Assembly (NCBI GenBank): GCA_029881795.1
Contig: JAOULX010000003.1
Coordinates: 235,589-299,588, forward strand
Source: Gammaproteobacteria bacterium
GTDB lineage: Bacteria > Pseudomonadota > Gammaproteobacteria > SZUA-229
Length of the DNA: 64,000 nt
Reading direction: 5' to 3'
How positions within the stretch are numbered: position 1 is the first letter of the stretch; the number at the start of each line of letters is the position of its first letter. Below the pieces are notes generated by a model. It saw nothing but the letters and a program-made list of their open reading frames with translations, had not been told where the DNA came from and made no database searches. Position numbers and translations under genes: made by a program. Shown piece after piece: positions 44,340 to 55,881 of this stretch.

Positions 44340-45071
44340 ATGTTTAAAGATTCGGTTGCACTGGTGGCTGACGGCTCGACCCATATGATTTCAGTTATTA
44401 CCAATATACTTAAAGAGCGTCTCGAATTCGGCACGGTTATCGGTATCACTGATGGTAAAGATGCAATGAAGGCGCTTGAGTCCAGAGATATTGACTGGAT
44501 TATCTGCGATTATGAGTTGCCGGGCATAAGTGGGCTTGAGTTACTGGAGCATGTGCGAAATGATCCTGAAACGATCGAGCTGCCATTTATCATGACAAGT
44601 TCCCGTTCAGACAGAGCTACCTTACATGCAGCGGTCAGTGCAGGAGTTACAGACTATCTGAGCAAGCCGTTCAATTCGGATGCGCTGTATGATAAATTCC
44701 ACCGTCATGTCCGCAATAAAGATCGCCGAATTGATAACCGGGTGACGCCGGACGAGCCTTATGAGTGTGTTTTGCGGCGTGAGGATAAAGGTACCAGCAA
44801 GGGTGCGCTGATTAATGTTTCTGTCTCAGGCTGTCTGATTGTGGTGCCGATGATAAAGAGTATCGGTATTTATGACACCGTGTCGGTTGCATTAAGCCTG
44901 AGCGATAAGCCAATTAATGTCATGTGTGATGTGGTCAGGCTGGAAGCTGCGGATGAAGAAAAATACCCCAGAGGTAAATATATACAAATCGGCTTACATT
45001 TTGAGGAATACAAAGATGATGTTAAGCACGAGCTGAACAAGTTTATCAATAAACACCGTATAGAAATCTGA
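44340..45071 (+). CDS. receiver-PilZ protein (REC-PilZ)
   Basis: A 243-residue protein with an N-terminal receiver (acceptor Asp57 in IICDYELPGISG, Lys in LSKPFN) and a C-terminal PilZ domain (about 130-240: RRIDNRVTPDEPYECVLRR, then LINVSVSGCLIVV and IQIGLHFEE). The R-x3-R of PilZ sits in DRRIDNR and the D/NxSxxG motif as NVSVSG. It likely binds c-di-GMP and acts on motility or pilus output in answer to phosphorylation. No kinase is adjacent. Confidence 0.88.
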   Translation: MFKDSVALVADGSTHMISVITNILKERLEFGTVIGITDGKDAMKALESRDIDWIICDYELPGISGLELLEHVRNDPETIELPFIMTSSRSDRATLHAAVSAGVTDYLSKPFNSDALYDKFHRHVRNKDRRIDNRVTPDEPYECVLRREDKGTSKGALINVSVSGCLIVVPMIKSIGIYDTVSVALSLSDKPINVMCDVVRLEAADEEKYPRGKYIQIGLHFEEYKDDVKHELNKFINKHRIEI

Positions 45072-45119
45072 TTAGCTAAGATCTTAAAGAGAGTTTATTG
45101 GCGGCGCGATTGTATTAAA

Positions 45120-45196
45120 TGGTGCCCCCGGAGTGACTCGAACACTCGACCTACCGATTATGAGTCGGTTGCTCTAACCAACTGAGCTACAGGGGC
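45120..45196 (-). tRNA. tRNA with CAU anticodon (probably Ile2, else Met)
   Basis: On the minus strand a complete cloverleaf runs from 45196 to 45120: acceptor arms GCCCCTG/CGGGGGC, D arm GCTCAGTTGGTTAGAGC, anticodon stem ACCGA/TCGGT with CTCATAA loop (anticodon CAU), T arm GAGTG/CACTC with TTCGAGT, and encoded CCA. The anticodon stem with CCGA/TCGG resembles tRNA-Ile2, in which TilS modifies the C to lysidine; elongator Met is the alternative. It lies next to rpoD in the same orientation. Confidence 0.92.
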
Positions 45197-45465
45197 GCAA
45201 TTGCGAGTTTGGGTGACTCGCGGGTTTAATATACCCGAAGGGTATTCCCAGTGTCCTTTAAGTGTGTTTGGGCGACACGTAAATCTGTATGTCCGTAGAC
45301 ACTCCCAATATTTATATATGCGTGTCTTGATGAGACATGTATCAATAATGTCTGAAGCGCATATTGGTATTTGATACCGAATTAACTAAGGTAATAAAAA
45401 CCAGCAGCGATTATATATAAAACGTATAGGCATTGCCATTATATTGACGACACAAATCAGGATAT
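45197..45465. other. structured intergenic region between tRNA and rpoD terminator
   Basis: No gene is seen. An ATACCC-GAA-GGGTAT inverted repeat (45231-45245) overlaps a TATATT box and GC-rich discriminator on the minus strand, a likely tRNA promoter. Further right there are several partly complementary motifs: GTCT/AGAC, GACAT/ATGTC and ATATGCG/CGCATAT (45316-45365), which could fold as a small RNA structure. Confidence 0.45.
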
Positions 45466-45490
45466 AAAAAAGCCCTCGTTTGAGGGCTTT
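45466..45490 (-). terminator. rpoD rho-independent terminator
   Basis: Stem AAAGCCCTC/GAGGGCTTT (45469-45477 and 45482-45490) with loop GTTT is followed, on the minus strand, by TTTTTATA. It sits 6 bp after the rpoD stop. Confidence 0.92.
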
Positions 45491-45495
45491 GATTG

Positions 45496-47343
45496 TTAGT
45501 CTTCGCCTAAGAAGCTGCGCAAGTTCTCGGCGCGTGACGGGTGTCGCAGTTTCCTTAACGCCTTGGCTTCAATCTGTCGAATCCGTTCACGGGTTACATC
45601 GAACTGTTTACCAACTTCTTCCAGTGTGTGGTCCGTGTTCATATCGATACCAAATCGCATACGCAGTACTTTCGCTTCACGTGCGGTTAAGGTCGACAGA
45701 ATATCGCGGGTTGATTCGCTGAGTGATTCACTGGTTGCTGATTCAACTGGCGACAGAATGTTCTGATCTTCAATAAAGTCACCCAGATGCGAATCTTCAT
45801 CATCACCGATCGGTGTCTCCATCGATATCGGTTCTTTAGCAATCTTAAGGACTTTACGTACCTTGTCTTCCGGCATTTCCATTTTTTCTGCCAGCTCCTC
45901 AGGAGTTGGCTCGCGGCCCATCTCTTGCAGCATCTGACGGAAAATGCGGTTCAGTTTGTTGATGGTCTCAATCATATGAACCGGAATACGGATGGTGCGT
46001 GCCTGATCCGCGATAGAGCGTGTGATCGCTTGGCGAATCCACCAGGTAGCGTAAGTAGAGAATTTATAGCCACGGCGATATTCAAACTTATCAACAGCTT
46101 TCATCAGGCCGATATTGCCTTCCTGGATCAGGTCAAGGAATTGCAGGCCTCGGTTGGTGTATTTTTTAGAAATCGAGATAACCAGACGCAGGTTGGCTTC
46201 AACCATTTCTTTCTTGGCGCGCCGGGCCTTGGCTTCGCCGATAGACATACGGCGATTAATTTCTTTGATTTCTGCAATGCTCAGACCAAAGTCTTTTTCA
46301 AGGGCGGCAAGCCGGGTTTGGGTCAGGCGAATTTCTTCGGCATGCTCTTGCAGGGCGGCTGAGTATTCGTGGCCTTTCAGAAACTGATTAATCCATTCAG
46401 GATTGGTTTCGTTTTCTGGGAAAGAGGTGATGAACTCTTTTCGTGGCATATGGGCTTTTTGTGTGCACAAGCTAAGAATGTGCCGCTCCATGTTGCGAAT
46501 GCGGTCAACGGTGTTGCGTAAATCGGTGTTCAGTTGGTTGATTAGCGGAATTGAGTACTTTAACTCAAGAAACTTCTCAGACATGGCTTTGCGTAACTTC
46601 ACAGAATCTTTGCTTTGTTTTGCAAGAGCGGTGACGACTTTGGCGTGAACTTTCTTCAGTTCGGCAAAGATATCAGAGATTTCTTCAAGCGTAGGGCCGG
46701 TATCTTCTTCTACTGCTTCTTCCTCTTCTTCGGCTTCTTTTTCAGCTTCGGTTTGCAGGCCTTTGTTGGTTGGTTGTGCAATTTCATCGCTGGTGTATGC
46801 GAAGCCGGCAACCAAATCGGCGATTCGTGTTTCTTCGGCCAGTACTTTATCGAATTGCAGCAGTACATTGGCAATGGTTTTCGGGTTTGTCGCAAGCGCG
46901 CGCAGTGCCTGACCAAGCCCTTCTTCAATGCGCTTGGCGATGGCAATTTCATCTTCACGTGAGAGCAATTCAACGCTACCCATTTCGCGCATATACATAC
47001 GGACTGGGTCGGTAGTGCGGCCAAATTCTGAGTCGACAGATGCAAGTGCGGCAGCTGCTTCTTCGGCGGCGTCTTCATCGGTATCAGCAACGGCATTATC
47101 ACTCAGGATCGAACTTTCGGCATCTGGTGCTTTTTCGTGCACCTTGATACCCATGTCATTGATCATGCTGATAATATCTTCAATTTGCTCCGGGTCAACA
47201 ATGCCTTCTGGCAGATGGTCGTTAACTTCGGCGTAAGTCAGGTAACCCTGATCTTTGCCTTTGGCAATCAACAATTTTAAGCTGGATTGTTGATCCTTGG
47301 TTTTTGGGGTCCGAGCTGAACCTGATTCTGAGTTTTGAGACAT
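45496..47343 (-). CDS. rpoD: primary sigma factor RpoD (sigma-70)
   Basis: The 615-residue housekeeping sigma factor. Region 1.1 is at the N-terminus, followed by the 1.2 segment [29 protein letters not shown], an acidic non-conserved insert (about 200-225, rich in E), regions 2.1-2.4 with [59 protein letters not shown], region 3 and region 4.2 with [22 protein letters not shown]. It directs RNA polymerase to vegetative promoters. It stands alone with its own terminator; the flanking tRNA is on the same strand. dnaG and rpsU, common neighbours, are not in the window. Confidence 0.97.
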   Translation of the reverse strand: MSQNSESGSARTPKTKDQQSSLKLLIAKGKDQGYLTYAEVNDHLPEGIVDPEQIEDIISMINDMGIKVHEKAPDAESSILSDNAVADTDEDAAEEAAAALASVDSEFGRTTDPVRMYMREMGSVELLSREDEIAIAKRIEEGLGQALRALATNPKTIANVLLQFDKVLAEETRIADLVAGFAYTSDEIAQPTNKGLQTEAEKEAEEEEEAVEEDTGPTLEEISDIFAELKKVHAKVVTALAKQSKDSVKLRKAMSEKFLELKYSIPLINQLNTDLRNTVDRIRNMERHILSLCTQKAHMPRKEFITSFPENETNPEWINQFLKGHEYSAALQEHAEEIRLTQTRLAALEKDFGLSIAEIKEINRRMSIGEAKARRAKKEMVEANLRLVISISKKYTNRGLQFLDLIQEGNIGLMKAVDKFEYRRGYKFSTYATWWIRQAITRSIADQARTIRIPVHMIETINKLNRIFRQMLQEMGREPTPEELAEKMEMPEDKVRKVLKIAKEPISMETPIGDDEDSHLGDFIEDQNILSPVESATSESLSESTRDILSTLTAREAKVLRMRFGIDMNTDHTLEEVGKQFDVTRERIRQIEAKALRKLRHPSRAENLRSFLGED

Positions 47344-47539
47344 TGCTTACCTGACTAAAAGTTTAAACGCCGATGATGTGCCGCACAATCCGGTATTTTA
47401 CCATGTATTCGCTATAGCGGCCATAATAATAAGGTTTATCAGGGTCGTTATCGGGATATATTATCGACAAGTGGTTACATATATGGTGTATTGGTCGACT
47501 GTTTTCAATGTTTACTGTGATTTATATTTGGAGTTCGAT

Positions 47540-48097
47540 ATGGTGAGTTTGCAACCCCCCGTTTGTGATTTTGGTGTGCCGGCAGTTGATTTCGATTTGC
47601 CAGGTGTGGATGGTAAAAGCTGGACGCTGCAAGATTGCATGGGTGAAAACGGATTGCTGGTGATGTTTATTTGTAACCACTGCCCGTATGTAAAATCGAT
47701 TCGTGACCGAATTGTCCGTGATGCCAACGATCTGAAGGCAAAAGGGGTTAATTGTGTCGCTATTATGTCGAATAACCCGGAAGAGTACGAAGAAGATTCG
47801 TTCGAGAATATGAAAAAAATCTCAGATGAATTCGCGTTTCCGTTTCCCTATCTGATCGATCGGACGCAGCAAATAGCAAAAGCCTATGGCGCGGTCTGTA
47901 CGCCAGACTTCTTTGGCTATAACAAGCACTTTGAGTTGCAATACCGTGGTCGTCTGGATGAGAGTCGTAAGCAGGCAGCCGATCCTGCTGTGCGAAGAGA
48001 TTTGTATCTGGCAATGTCTGAAGTGGCGGCCTCGGGCAAAGGCCCTGATGATCAGATTCCAAGCATGGGCTGTTCTATAAAATGGTTAAGTGATTGA
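47540..48097 (+). CDS. thioredoxin-family redoxin
   Basis: A 185-residue cytoplasmic redoxin with the strand-helix pattern of the AhpC/TSA group: PAVDFDLPGVDGKSW, active site CNHCPYVKSI (a CxxC variant), and FPFPYLIDRTQQIAKAYGAVCTPDFFGY with the cis-Pro. The exact substrate is unknown; such proteins are widespread and uncharacterised. The ATG at 47540 has GGAG upstream; the frame is open further up to 47378 but that extension is hydrophobic and not family-like. A hairpin CAAAGCCC/GGGCTTTG (48154-48177) follows. Confidence 0.85.
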   Translation: MVSLQPPVCDFGVPAVDFDLPGVDGKSWTLQDCMGENGLLVMFICNHCPYVKSIRDRIVRDANDLKAKGVNCVAIMSNNPEEYEEDSFENMKKISDEFAFPFPYLIDRTQQIAKAYGAVCTPDFFGYNKHFELQYRGRLDESRKQAADPAVRRDLYLAMSEVAASGKGPDDQIPSMGCSIKWLSD

Positions 48098-48435
48098 TTT
48101 TCGTTCACTGCGTTCAGTTATATATTAAATAAGGGTCAGTGAATTTCAAATGGCAAAGCCCCGTGCAGTGGGCTTTGGGCATTTTGACTAGCTGCTTTTA
48201 TGGGGATATTAGGTGCTTTTAGTTGCTGAAATGAGCAATTTAAGGGAAAATAGCCGCCCTTGCGCTTGGGGTAATCTTCATGGGTTGGCTACTTCATCCC
48301 CCTGTGTTAGCCATGATATAAGTGTTTCAGCTACGACTGAAAATAGAATGTACAGAATAAGCATTGGGGTTCTTACCTTGAGAACTTCAATTACCGAAAA
48401 AACGATTTTTAAAACTCTAAGGGAGAGACACAACG
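48098..48435. other. intergenic region before the carbon cluster
   Basis: The hairpin CAAAGCCC/GGGCTTTG at 48154-48161 and 48170-48177 probably ends the redoxin transcript, though the T run is weak (ATTTT). The rest should contain the promoter and leader of tkt; an AGGGAG ribosome site precedes its ATG. No other gene is evident. Confidence 0.5.
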
Positions 48436-50409
48436 ATGCCTTCTCGTAAAAACCTAGCTAACGCGGTACGTGCGTTAAGTATGGATGCAGTACAAAAAGC
48501 AAATTCAGGCCATCCGGGCGCACCAATGGGTATGGCGGATATCGCTGAGGTTCTGTGGAACGACAACATGAACCACAATCCTGCAAACCCAAAATGGAGC
48601 AACCGCGACCGTTTCATTCTGTCGAATGGTCATGGCTCTATGCTGATTTATTCACTGCTTCATCTGACCGGTTATGATCTGTCTATCGACGACCTGAAAA
48701 ACTTCCGTCAGTTGCATTCTAAGACGCCGGGACATCCGGAGTATGGTTATGCGCCAGGTGTTGAAACAACGACCGGTCCATTAGGTCAGGGTATTACCAA
48801 TGGCGTGGGTATGGCGATTGCTGAAAAAGCACTGGCGGCACAGTTCAACCAGAAAGGTCACACCATCGTTGACCACAACACATATGTGTTCCTAGGTGAT
48901 GGTTGCTTAATGGAGGGCATCTCTCACGAAGCCTGTTCACTGGCCGGTACTTTAGGCTTAGGCAAGTTGATTGCATTCTGGGATGACAACGGAATTTCTA
49001 TCGACGGTCACGTTGACGGCTGGTTCTCTGATGATACGCCTAAGCGTTTTGAGGCTTATGGCTGGCATGTTATCGCTGATGTTGATGGTCACGATTCAGA
49101 TGCACTTGCTAAAGCCATCGACACGGCGAAAGCAATGACTGATAAGCCAACAATGATTTGCTGTAAAACAACCATCGGTTTTGGTTCTCCAAACAAAGCC
49201 GGTTCGCACGCTTGCCACGGTGCGCCATTAGGTGAAGAAGAAATCAACCTGACTAAAGCGGCTTTAGGCTGGGATCACGGTCCTTTCGAAGTGCCTGCCG
49301 ACGTTTACGCGGGTTGGGATGCTAAAGAAAAAGGCGCGGCTGCAGAAGCGGCATGGAACGAAAAGTTCGCAGCTTATAAAGCTGAATTCCCAGCAGAAGC
49401 GGCAGAGTACGAGCGTCGTATGGCAGGTGATTTGCCGGCTGATTGGGCGCAGAAATCTGCTGATTACATCGCCTCTGTAAATGCTGATGCTAAGAGCCCT
49501 GCAACACGCCAGGCATCTTTAGCATCTATCGAAGCGTATTCTCCAATGTTACCAGAGCTGTTTGGTGGTTCTGCTGACTTAGGTTGTTCAAACCTGACTG
49601 AATGGTCTGGTTTTAAACCGATGGATAATAGCGAAGTGCCTAACTATGTGCGTTACGGTGTACGTGAGTTTGGTATGTCAGCGATCATGAACGGTATTAC
49701 ACTGCACGGCGGTTTGATTCCTTTCGGTTCAACCTTCTTAATGTTCTCTGAGTATGCGCGTAACGCACTGCGTATGGCAGCATTGATGAAAATTCAAAGC
49801 ATCTTCGTGTTTACGCATGACTCAATCGGTCTGGGTGAAGATGGTCCAACGCATCAGCCAGTCGAGCAGATTCCAACTCTGCGTATGATTCCAAATATGG
49901 CTGTTTGGCGTCCATGTGATGCGGTTGAATCAGCAGTTTGCTGGCAGCAGGCAGTTGAACGTAAAGATGGTCCGTCTACACTGATCTTCTCACGTCAAAA
50001 CCTGAATCATAACGAGCGTACTGATGCACAGATTGCTGACATTGCTAAGGGTGGTTACATCCTGAAAGATTGTGACGGCGCTCCTGATGCCGTCATTATT
50101 GCGACGGGTTCGGAAGTTGATCTGGCAACTGGTGCAGCAGCGGCAATGTCAGGTAAAAACATCCGTGTTGTGTCTATGCCGTCAGTAGATGCGTTTGAGA
50201 GACAAGACGATGCATATCAGACAGCTGTATTGGGTGATGGTATCCCAACGGTTGCGGTAGAAGCTGCGGTAACTACCGGCTGGTACAAATACGCAGACGT
50301 TGTTGTTGGTATCGATCACTTTGGTGAATCAGCACCAGCAGGCGAGTTGTTTAAAGAATTTGGCTTCACTGTAGAAAACGTAGTGAAGGCTGTTGAATCA
50401 GTAATGTAA
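48436..50409 (+). CDS. tkt: transketolase
   Basis: A 657-residue TPP enzyme that transfers two-carbon units between pentose and triose/hexose phosphates. Seen: [19 protein letters not shown], the TPP motif [18 protein letters not shown] with the downstream [21 protein letters not shown] and [17 protein letters not shown]. Codon use is biased and regular, as in strongly expressed genes. It starts the run tkt-gap-pgk-pyk-fba, which joins the pentose phosphate shunt with lower glycolysis; this order also serves the Calvin cycle in autotrophs, but no RuBisCO or phosphoribulokinase is in the window. Confidence 0.96.
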   Translation: MPSRKNLANAVRALSMDAVQKANSGHPGAPMGMADIAEVLWNDNMNHNPANPKWSNRDRFILSNGHGSMLIYSLLHLTGYDLSIDDLKNFRQLHSKTPGHPEYGYAPGVETTTGPLGQGITNGVGMAIAEKALAAQFNQKGHTIVDHNTYVFLGDGCLMEGISHEACSLAGTLGLGKLIAFWDDNGISIDGHVDGWFSDDTPKRFEAYGWHVIADVDGHDSDALAKAIDTAKAMTDKPTMICCKTTIGFGSPNKAGSHACHGAPLGEEEINLTKAALGWDHGPFEVPADVYAGWDAKEKGAAAEAAWNEKFAAYKAEFPAEAAEYERRMAGDLPADWAQKSADYIASVNADAKSPATRQASLASIEAYSPMLPELFGGSADLGCSNLTEWSGFKPMDNSEVPNYVRYGVREFGMSAIMNGITLHGGLIPFGSTFLMFSEYARNALRMAALMKIQSIFVFTHDSIGLGEDGPTHQPVEQIPTLRMIPNMAVWRPCDAVESAVCWQQAVERKDGPSTLIFSRQNLNHNERTDAQIADIAKGGYILKDCDGAPDAVIIATGSEVDLATGAAAAMSGKNIRVVSMPSVDAFERQDDAYQTAVLGDGIPTVAVEAAVTTGWYKYADVVVGIDHFGESAPAGELFKEFGFTVENVVKAVESVM

Positions 50410-50457
50410 TTAGATAGAGCCTGATCGCGTTGCGTTTTGGGCTCTAATAAATTTTAA

Positions 50458-51483
<1,026 letters not shown>

Positions 51484-51496
51484 GAGTCTTTTGCGC

Positions 51497-51581
51497 GCTG
51501 GGGGTGTTGCGGCACAAAATTTAAAATGCTCACGTACTAATTGTACGCTGCGCTTTTAAATTTGTACCGCGCCTACCCAGC
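51497..51581. repeat. long imperfect hairpin after gapA
   Basis: Nested inverted repeats: outer GCTGGG/CCCAGC (51497-51502 and 51576-51581), a 17-bp arm with GCGG-ACAAA-TTTAAAA (51509-51526) and its complement (51554-51570), and inner CGTAC/GTACG around TAATT. It may be a terminator-like or mRNA-stabilising structure, or a mobile repeat; see the similar element at 53056. Confidence 0.6.
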
Positions 51582-51650
51582 ACACAAAATCCTTCTTAGT
51601 TAGTTTGAAGGTTGTTTGATTTTATTGAACGGTTTTCAAAAGAATTAGAT

Positions 51651-51727
51651 GTAGGTTGGGTTAGGCGATTGCCGTAACCCAACAAACAAAAGAGGGTTAT
51701 GCTGATGTTTTCAGGCTAACCCTTTCT
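51651..51727. repeat. paired inverted repeats of dispersed type
   Basis: TTGGGTTA/TAACCCAA (51656-51663 and 51675-51682) and AGGGTTA/TAACCCT (51693-51699 and 51717-51723) stand side by side, bounded by GTAGG and CTAC. The sequence GTAGGTTGGGTTA is common in dispersed repeats of proteobacteria. The 51484-51844 gap otherwise seems to hold only the pgk leader. Confidence 0.6.
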
Positions 51728-51844
51728 ACATTCATACCGTTTTATTTTTTGAAAAGTTGTTTGTTAAGTTAAGTCGGGTGCTGTGTATCTGAGACTTAAC
51801 AAACAGTTTTTAAAATTAATTTAATATTATTTAGGAGTTTCACA

Positions 51845-53026
51845 ATGGCTTTTATCAAGCTGACTGATCTGGATCTTGCTGGCAAGCGTGTATTAATCCG
51901 CGCCGATTTAAATGTACCTGTTAAAGATGGCAAGGTGACTTCTGATGCGCGTATTACTGCATCTATGCCGACTATCGAGCACGCAATGAAAGCGGGTGCT
52001 TCTGTCATGGTTATGTCTCACCGTGGTCGTCCTGAAGAAGGTAAGGCTGATGAAGAAAATTCATTGGCACCAATCGCTGCGACTATGTCAGAAAAGCTGG
52101 GCAAAGAAGTTAAGTTAGTTAAAGACTACCTGGGTGGCGGTGTTGAAGTTGCTGCAGGCGAATGCGTTCTGTTAGAAAACGTTCGCTTCAATGCAGGTGA
52201 AGGCAAAGACGATGAAGCATTATCAAAAAAATACGCAGCACTTTGTGACATCTTTGTTATGGATGCGTTTGGTACGGCTCACCGTGCACAGGCATCGACT
52301 CATGGTGTGGGTGTTCAGGCGGATACTGCTTGCGCTGGTCTGTTGTTATCGGACGAATTAGACAGTCTTGCTAAAGCACTGGCTGAGCCGGCTCGTCCAA
52401 TGGTTGCAATCGTTGGTGGTTCTAAAGTTTCTACTAAACTGACTGTGCTTGAAGCATTGTCAGAAAAGGTTGACCAGTTAGTTGTTGGTGGTGGTATTGC
52501 GAACACTTTCCTGGCTGCTAAAGGTTACAACGTAGGTAAATCTTTATATGAAGCGGATCTGGTTGATACGGCAAAAGCATTGATTGAAAAAATGGAAAAA
52601 CGTGGCGCGTCAATTCCAATAGCAACTGACGTTGTTTGCGCAAAAGAATTTGCAGAAACTGCAGAAGCCACTTTAAAAGCGGCTGGTGATGTGGCCGACG
52701 ATGATATGATTTTTGATATCGGTCCTGATTCTGCTGCTTTGCTGGCTGATATTATTGCTAAAGCCGGTACGATCGTATGGAATGGTCCTGTTGGCGTATT
52801 TGAGTTTGATCAGTTTGGTGAAGGTACTAAAACAGTTTCTATGGCTATTGCTAATGGCGCTGGCTTCAGTCTTGCTGGCGGCGGTGACACAATCGCTGCG
52901 ATCCAGAAGTACGATATTTTTGATAAAGTTTCTTACATCTCAACGGCTGGTGGTGCTTTCCTGGAATACCTAGAAGGCAAGACTTTGCCAGCAGTAGCGA
53001 TGCTTGAAGCTCAAGCTAATAAATAG
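51845..53026 (+). CDS. pgk: phosphoglycerate kinase
   Basis: A 393-residue kinase that makes ATP from 1,3-bisphosphoglycerate. Motifs: [80 protein letters not shown] and [10 protein letters not shown]. Size is standard. TAGGAG precedes the ATG. Codon choice is regular like tkt and gapA. A structured gap of 203 bp separates it from pyk. Confidence 0.96.
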   Translation: MAFIKLTDLDLAGKRVLIRADLNVPVKDGKVTSDARITASMPTIEHAMKAGASVMVMSHRGRPEEGKADEENSLAPIAATMSEKLGKEVKLVKDYLGGGVEVAAGECVLLENVRFNAGEGKDDEALSKKYAALCDIFVMDAFGTAHRAQASTHGVGVQADTACAGLLLSDELDSLAKALAEPARPMVAIVGGSKVSTKLTVLEALSEKVDQLVVGGGIANTFLAAKGYNVGKSLYEADLVDTAKALIEKMEKRGASIPIATDVVCAKEFAETAEATLKAAGDVADDDMIFDIGPDSAALLADIIAKAGTIVWNGPVGVFEFDQFGEGTKTVSMAIANGAGFSLAGGGDTIAAIQKYDIFDKVSYISTAGGAFLEYLEGKTLPAVAMLEAQANK

Positions 53027-53055
53027 TTGAGCGTCTTTCCGTTCAATACGGTGGT

Positions 53056-53113
53056 GGATCTTAATTCAACATGCTCGCATATTCAGGTATGCACTAGCAT
53101 TTTTAGTAAGATC
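53056..53113. repeat. nested hairpin after pgk
   Basis: GATCTTA (53057-53063) pairs with TAAGATC (53107-53113), enclosing an inner ATGCT...AGCAT (53071-53100). The inner part, TGCTC-GCATA, resembles the inner part of the hairpin after gapA. It could end or stabilise the pgk mRNA. Confidence 0.5.
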
Positions 53114-53229
53114 TCCATTGTCTTGAGCGGAAATTCATCTCCACCTGAGATGAATATGTAGTTTAAGGGTAGAAAGAATTTTTCAGGAGGCCAGGGGGTC
53201 TCCGCTTATAGTCACTTAGGAGTAATAAG

Positions 53230-54654
53230 TTGCGCAGAACTAAGATTGTCGCAACTCTAGGGCCGGCAACAGACGACCTTAAAGTTTTAGAATCACTGGT
53301 AGTAGCCGGTGTGGATGTTGTACGTTTAAATTTTTCACACGGTTCTTTTGAAGAGCAAAAGTGGCGTGCTGATAACATTAGAATGTTTGCAGAAAAACAC
53401 GATAGAGCCATTGGTGTACTGGTTGATTTGCAGGGACCGAAAATACGCACCTGTAAATTCAAAGAAGGTAAAGTTAACCTGGTTGAAGGTGATACGTTTA
53501 TTCTTGATGCTGATCTGGGTGAAGAAGACGGCACCCAAGAGCGTGTTGGTCTGACTTACAAACGCTTGCCGGGTGATGTTCATCCGGGCAATGTTTTGTT
53601 GCTTGATGATGGCCGGATGGTGCTAGAAGTGACCGAGATTATCGGTAACGAGGTGCATACGAAAGTCATGCATACCGGGCCCTTATCAAATAATAAGGGT
53701 ATCAACTTGCAAGGTGGTGGCTTGTCAGCTCCAGCCTTAACGGATAAAGATAAAAGAGATATTATTTCTGCGGCGAAACTTGAAGCGGACTTTGTTGCTG
53801 TTTCATTTCCCCGTTCAGCTAGCGATGTTATAGAGTGCCGTAAACTACTACGTGATGCGGGTGGCCATGGGGCGATTGTTTCTAAAATTGAGCGGGCTGA
53901 AGCATTGGATGTTATCGATGAAATTATCGAAGCGTCTGAGATTATTATGGTGGCCCGTGGTGATCTGGGTGTTGAAATTGGTGATGCTGAACTACCTGCT
54001 ATCCAGAAAGACCTGATCAAGCGCGCGCGCAGTATGGATCGTGTAGTGATTACCGCTACACAGATGATGGAATCGATGATCGAAAACCCGATTCCTACCC
54101 GTGCAGAAGTTTTTGATGTTGCCAATGCGGTGCTTGATGGTACCGATGCGGTTATGTTGTCCGGTGAAACGGCAGCAGGTAAGTATCCTGCAAAAGTGGT
54201 TGAAGCCATGGGCCGAATCTGTGAAGAAGCGGAGAAGCAGCGTTTGTCACTGGTCTCGGATCATCGAGTTGACCTTACTTTTGGTCGGGTTGATGAAGCA
54301 ATTGCTATGGCTACAATGTATACCGCTAATCATCTTAAAGTCGACGGGATTGCAGCGCTTACTGAGTCGAGTTCAACGCCGTTATGGATGTCAAGAATCA
54401 GTTCAGGCATCCCGATTTACGCGCTGACGCGGCATGAGCAAACAAAACGTCGTATGACCTTGTATCGCGGTGTATACCCGATGAGCATAAATATTGATGA
54501 TGTGAAACAATATCAGTTAAGCTATCACGCTCAAAAGGTCTTGTTAGAAAAAGGGGTTGTTCACAAAGATGACCTGCTTATCATAACCAAAGGTGACAAG
54601 GTCGGTATTGATGGTGGCACAAATTCAATGAAGATTGTGCGGATTGGTGCTTGA
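53230..54654 (+). CDS. pyk: pyruvate kinase
   Basis: A 474-residue type II pyruvate kinase. It has TKIVATLGPAT, RLNFSHGSFEE, LVDLQGPKIRTCKF, the K+/Mg2+ site region IMVARGDLGVEIG, TATQMMESMIENPIPTRAEVFDVANAVLDGTDAVMLSGETAAGKYP and a C-terminal domain ending TNSMKIVRIGA. It transfers phosphate from PEP to ADP. The start is TTG at 53230 with TAGGAGT upstream; no ATG fits better. It follows the pgk gap and precedes fba by 93 bp. Confidence 0.95.
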   Translation: MRRTKIVATLGPATDDLKVLESLVVAGVDVVRLNFSHGSFEEQKWRADNIRMFAEKHDRAIGVLVDLQGPKIRTCKFKEGKVNLVEGDTFILDADLGEEDGTQERVGLTYKRLPGDVHPGNVLLLDDGRMVLEVTEIIGNEVHTKVMHTGPLSNNKGINLQGGGLSAPALTDKDKRDIISAAKLEADFVAVSFPRSASDVIECRKLLRDAGGHGAIVSKIERAEALDVIDEIIEASEIIMVARGDLGVEIGDAELPAIQKDLIKRARSMDRVVITATQMMESMIENPIPTRAEVFDVANAVLDGTDAVMLSGETAAGKYPAKVVEAMGRICEEAEKQRLSLVSDHRVDLTFGRVDEAIAMATMYTANHLKVDGIAALTESSSTPLWMSRISSGIPIYALTRHEQTKRRMTLYRGVYPMSINIDDVKQYQLSYHAQKVLLEKGVVHKDDLLIITKGDKVGIDGGTNSMKIVRIGA

Positions 54655-54747
54655 TTGCGGCTTGAACATTAAATTATTCGTATCCAGGCGACTGTGTCTG
54701 GGTATAAAACGCGTTATTAATTTTAAACTTAAAATGGAGAAACAGAA

Positions 54748-55785
54748 ATGGCTCTGATTTCACTTAGACAATTATTAGATCATGCTGCTGAAAACAGCTA
54801 CGGCATGCCAGCATTTAACGTTAACAACATGGAGCAGGTTCATGCCATCATGCAAGCTGCCGATGAAGCTAACAGCCCGGTAATTATGCAGGGTTCTGCT
54901 GGTGCGCGTTCATATGCAGGCGAACCATTCCTGCGTCACCTGATTTCAGCTGCAATCGAAATGTACCCACACATTCCTGTTGTTATGCACCAGGATCATG
55001 GTTCAGAGCCAGCCGTATGTCTGCGTTCTATTCAGTCAGGTTTCTCATCAGTTATGATGGACGGTTCTTTAATGGCTGACATGAAGACACCTTCTTCTTT
55101 CGAGTACAACGTTGAAGTCACTAAAGAAGTGGTAAAAATGGCTCACGCTGGTGGTGTTTCAGTTGAGGGTGAATTAGGCTGCCTGGGTTCACTGGAAACT
55201 GGTGAAATGGGTGAGGAAGACGGTCACGGCGCTGAAGGTAAGCTGGATTTAGACATGCTGTTAACCGGTGTTGAAGAAGCGGCTGACTTTGTTGAAGCAA
55301 CGAATGTTGATGCTTTAGCGATCGCAATCGGTACTTCACACGGTGCTTACAAATTTACTCAGGAGCCTACTGGCGAAATCCTGCGTATTGATCGCATCAA
55401 AGAAATCCACGCACGTCTGCCAAACACTCACCTGGTAATGCACGGTTCATCTTCAGTGCCACAGGACTGGTTGGAAATCATCAACAACTACGGTGGTGAT
55501 ATGGGTCAGACTTACGGCGTACCGGTTGGTGAAATCGTTGAAGGCATCAAGTCTGGTGTTCGTAAAGTAAACATCGATACTGATCTGCGCATGGCTTCAA
55601 CAGGTTCTGTTCGTAAGCATCTGGCAGAAAATCCAAGCAACTTTGATCCACGTAAATTCCTTAAAGAGTCTACTGCGGCAATGAAAGCTATCTGTAAAGC
55701 TCGTTTTGAATCTTTTGGTTCTGCGGGTAATGCTGACAAAATCAAAGTTAAATCATTAGAGACTATGATTGATTTTTACAAGTAA
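54748..55785 (+). CDS. fba: class II fructose-bisphosphate aldolase
   Basis: A 345-residue zinc aldolase of the CbbA/Fba kind. Zinc and substrate residues are seen in [22 protein letters not shown] followed by the GGxx-free loop [32 protein letters not shown] and [13 protein letters not shown]. It splits or makes fructose-1,6-bisphosphate, and in this subgroup often also sedoheptulose bisphosphate. Codons are strongly biased. It closes the carbon cluster and is followed by a strong terminator. Confidence 0.96.
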   Translation: MALISLRQLLDHAAENSYGMPAFNVNNMEQVHAIMQAADEANSPVIMQGSAGARSYAGEPFLRHLISAAIEMYPHIPVVMHQDHGSEPAVCLRSIQSGFSSVMMDGSLMADMKTPSSFEYNVEVTKEVVKMAHAGGVSVEGELGCLGSLETGEMGEEDGHGAEGKLDLDMLLTGVEEAADFVEATNVDALAIAIGTSHGAYKFTQEPTGEILRIDRIKEIHARLPNTHLVMHGSSSVPQDWLEIINNYGGDMGQTYGVPVGEIVEGIKSGVRKVNIDTDLRMASTGSVRKHLAENPSNFDPRKFLKESTAAMKAICKARFESFGSAGNADKIKVKSLETMIDFYK

Positions 55786-55810
55786 TCTCGCTTACTTGTA
55801 AGGTTGGAAA

Positions 55811-55838
55811 AGGGAGCTTTATAGCTCCCTTTTTTTTT
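55811..55838 (+). terminator. terminator after fba
   Basis: Perfect stem AGGGAGCT/AGCTCCCT (55811-55818 and 55823-55830), loop TTAT, followed by a run of nine or more T. It ends the tkt-gap-pgk-pyk-fba unit or at least fba. Confidence 0.95.
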
Positions 55839-55881
55839 ATTATTTTTGCGTTGACAGATCAATAACAAGAGGTGCGAGACC

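Noticed and set aside
37000..45000. Genomic island or prophage
   Set aside because: Accessory-looking genes are present, but there is no integrase, transposase or attachment-site repeat; the tRNA at 45120 has no detectable direct repeat of its 3' end in the window.
46615..46962. Long open frames on the plus strand opposite rpoD
   Set aside because: They are shadows of the acidic coding sequence of rpoD and have no ribosome sites or homology.
48213..48449. Open frame of 78 codons overlapping the tkt start
   Set aside because: It overlaps the tkt ribosome site and first codons, lacks a ribosome site of its own and resembles no family.
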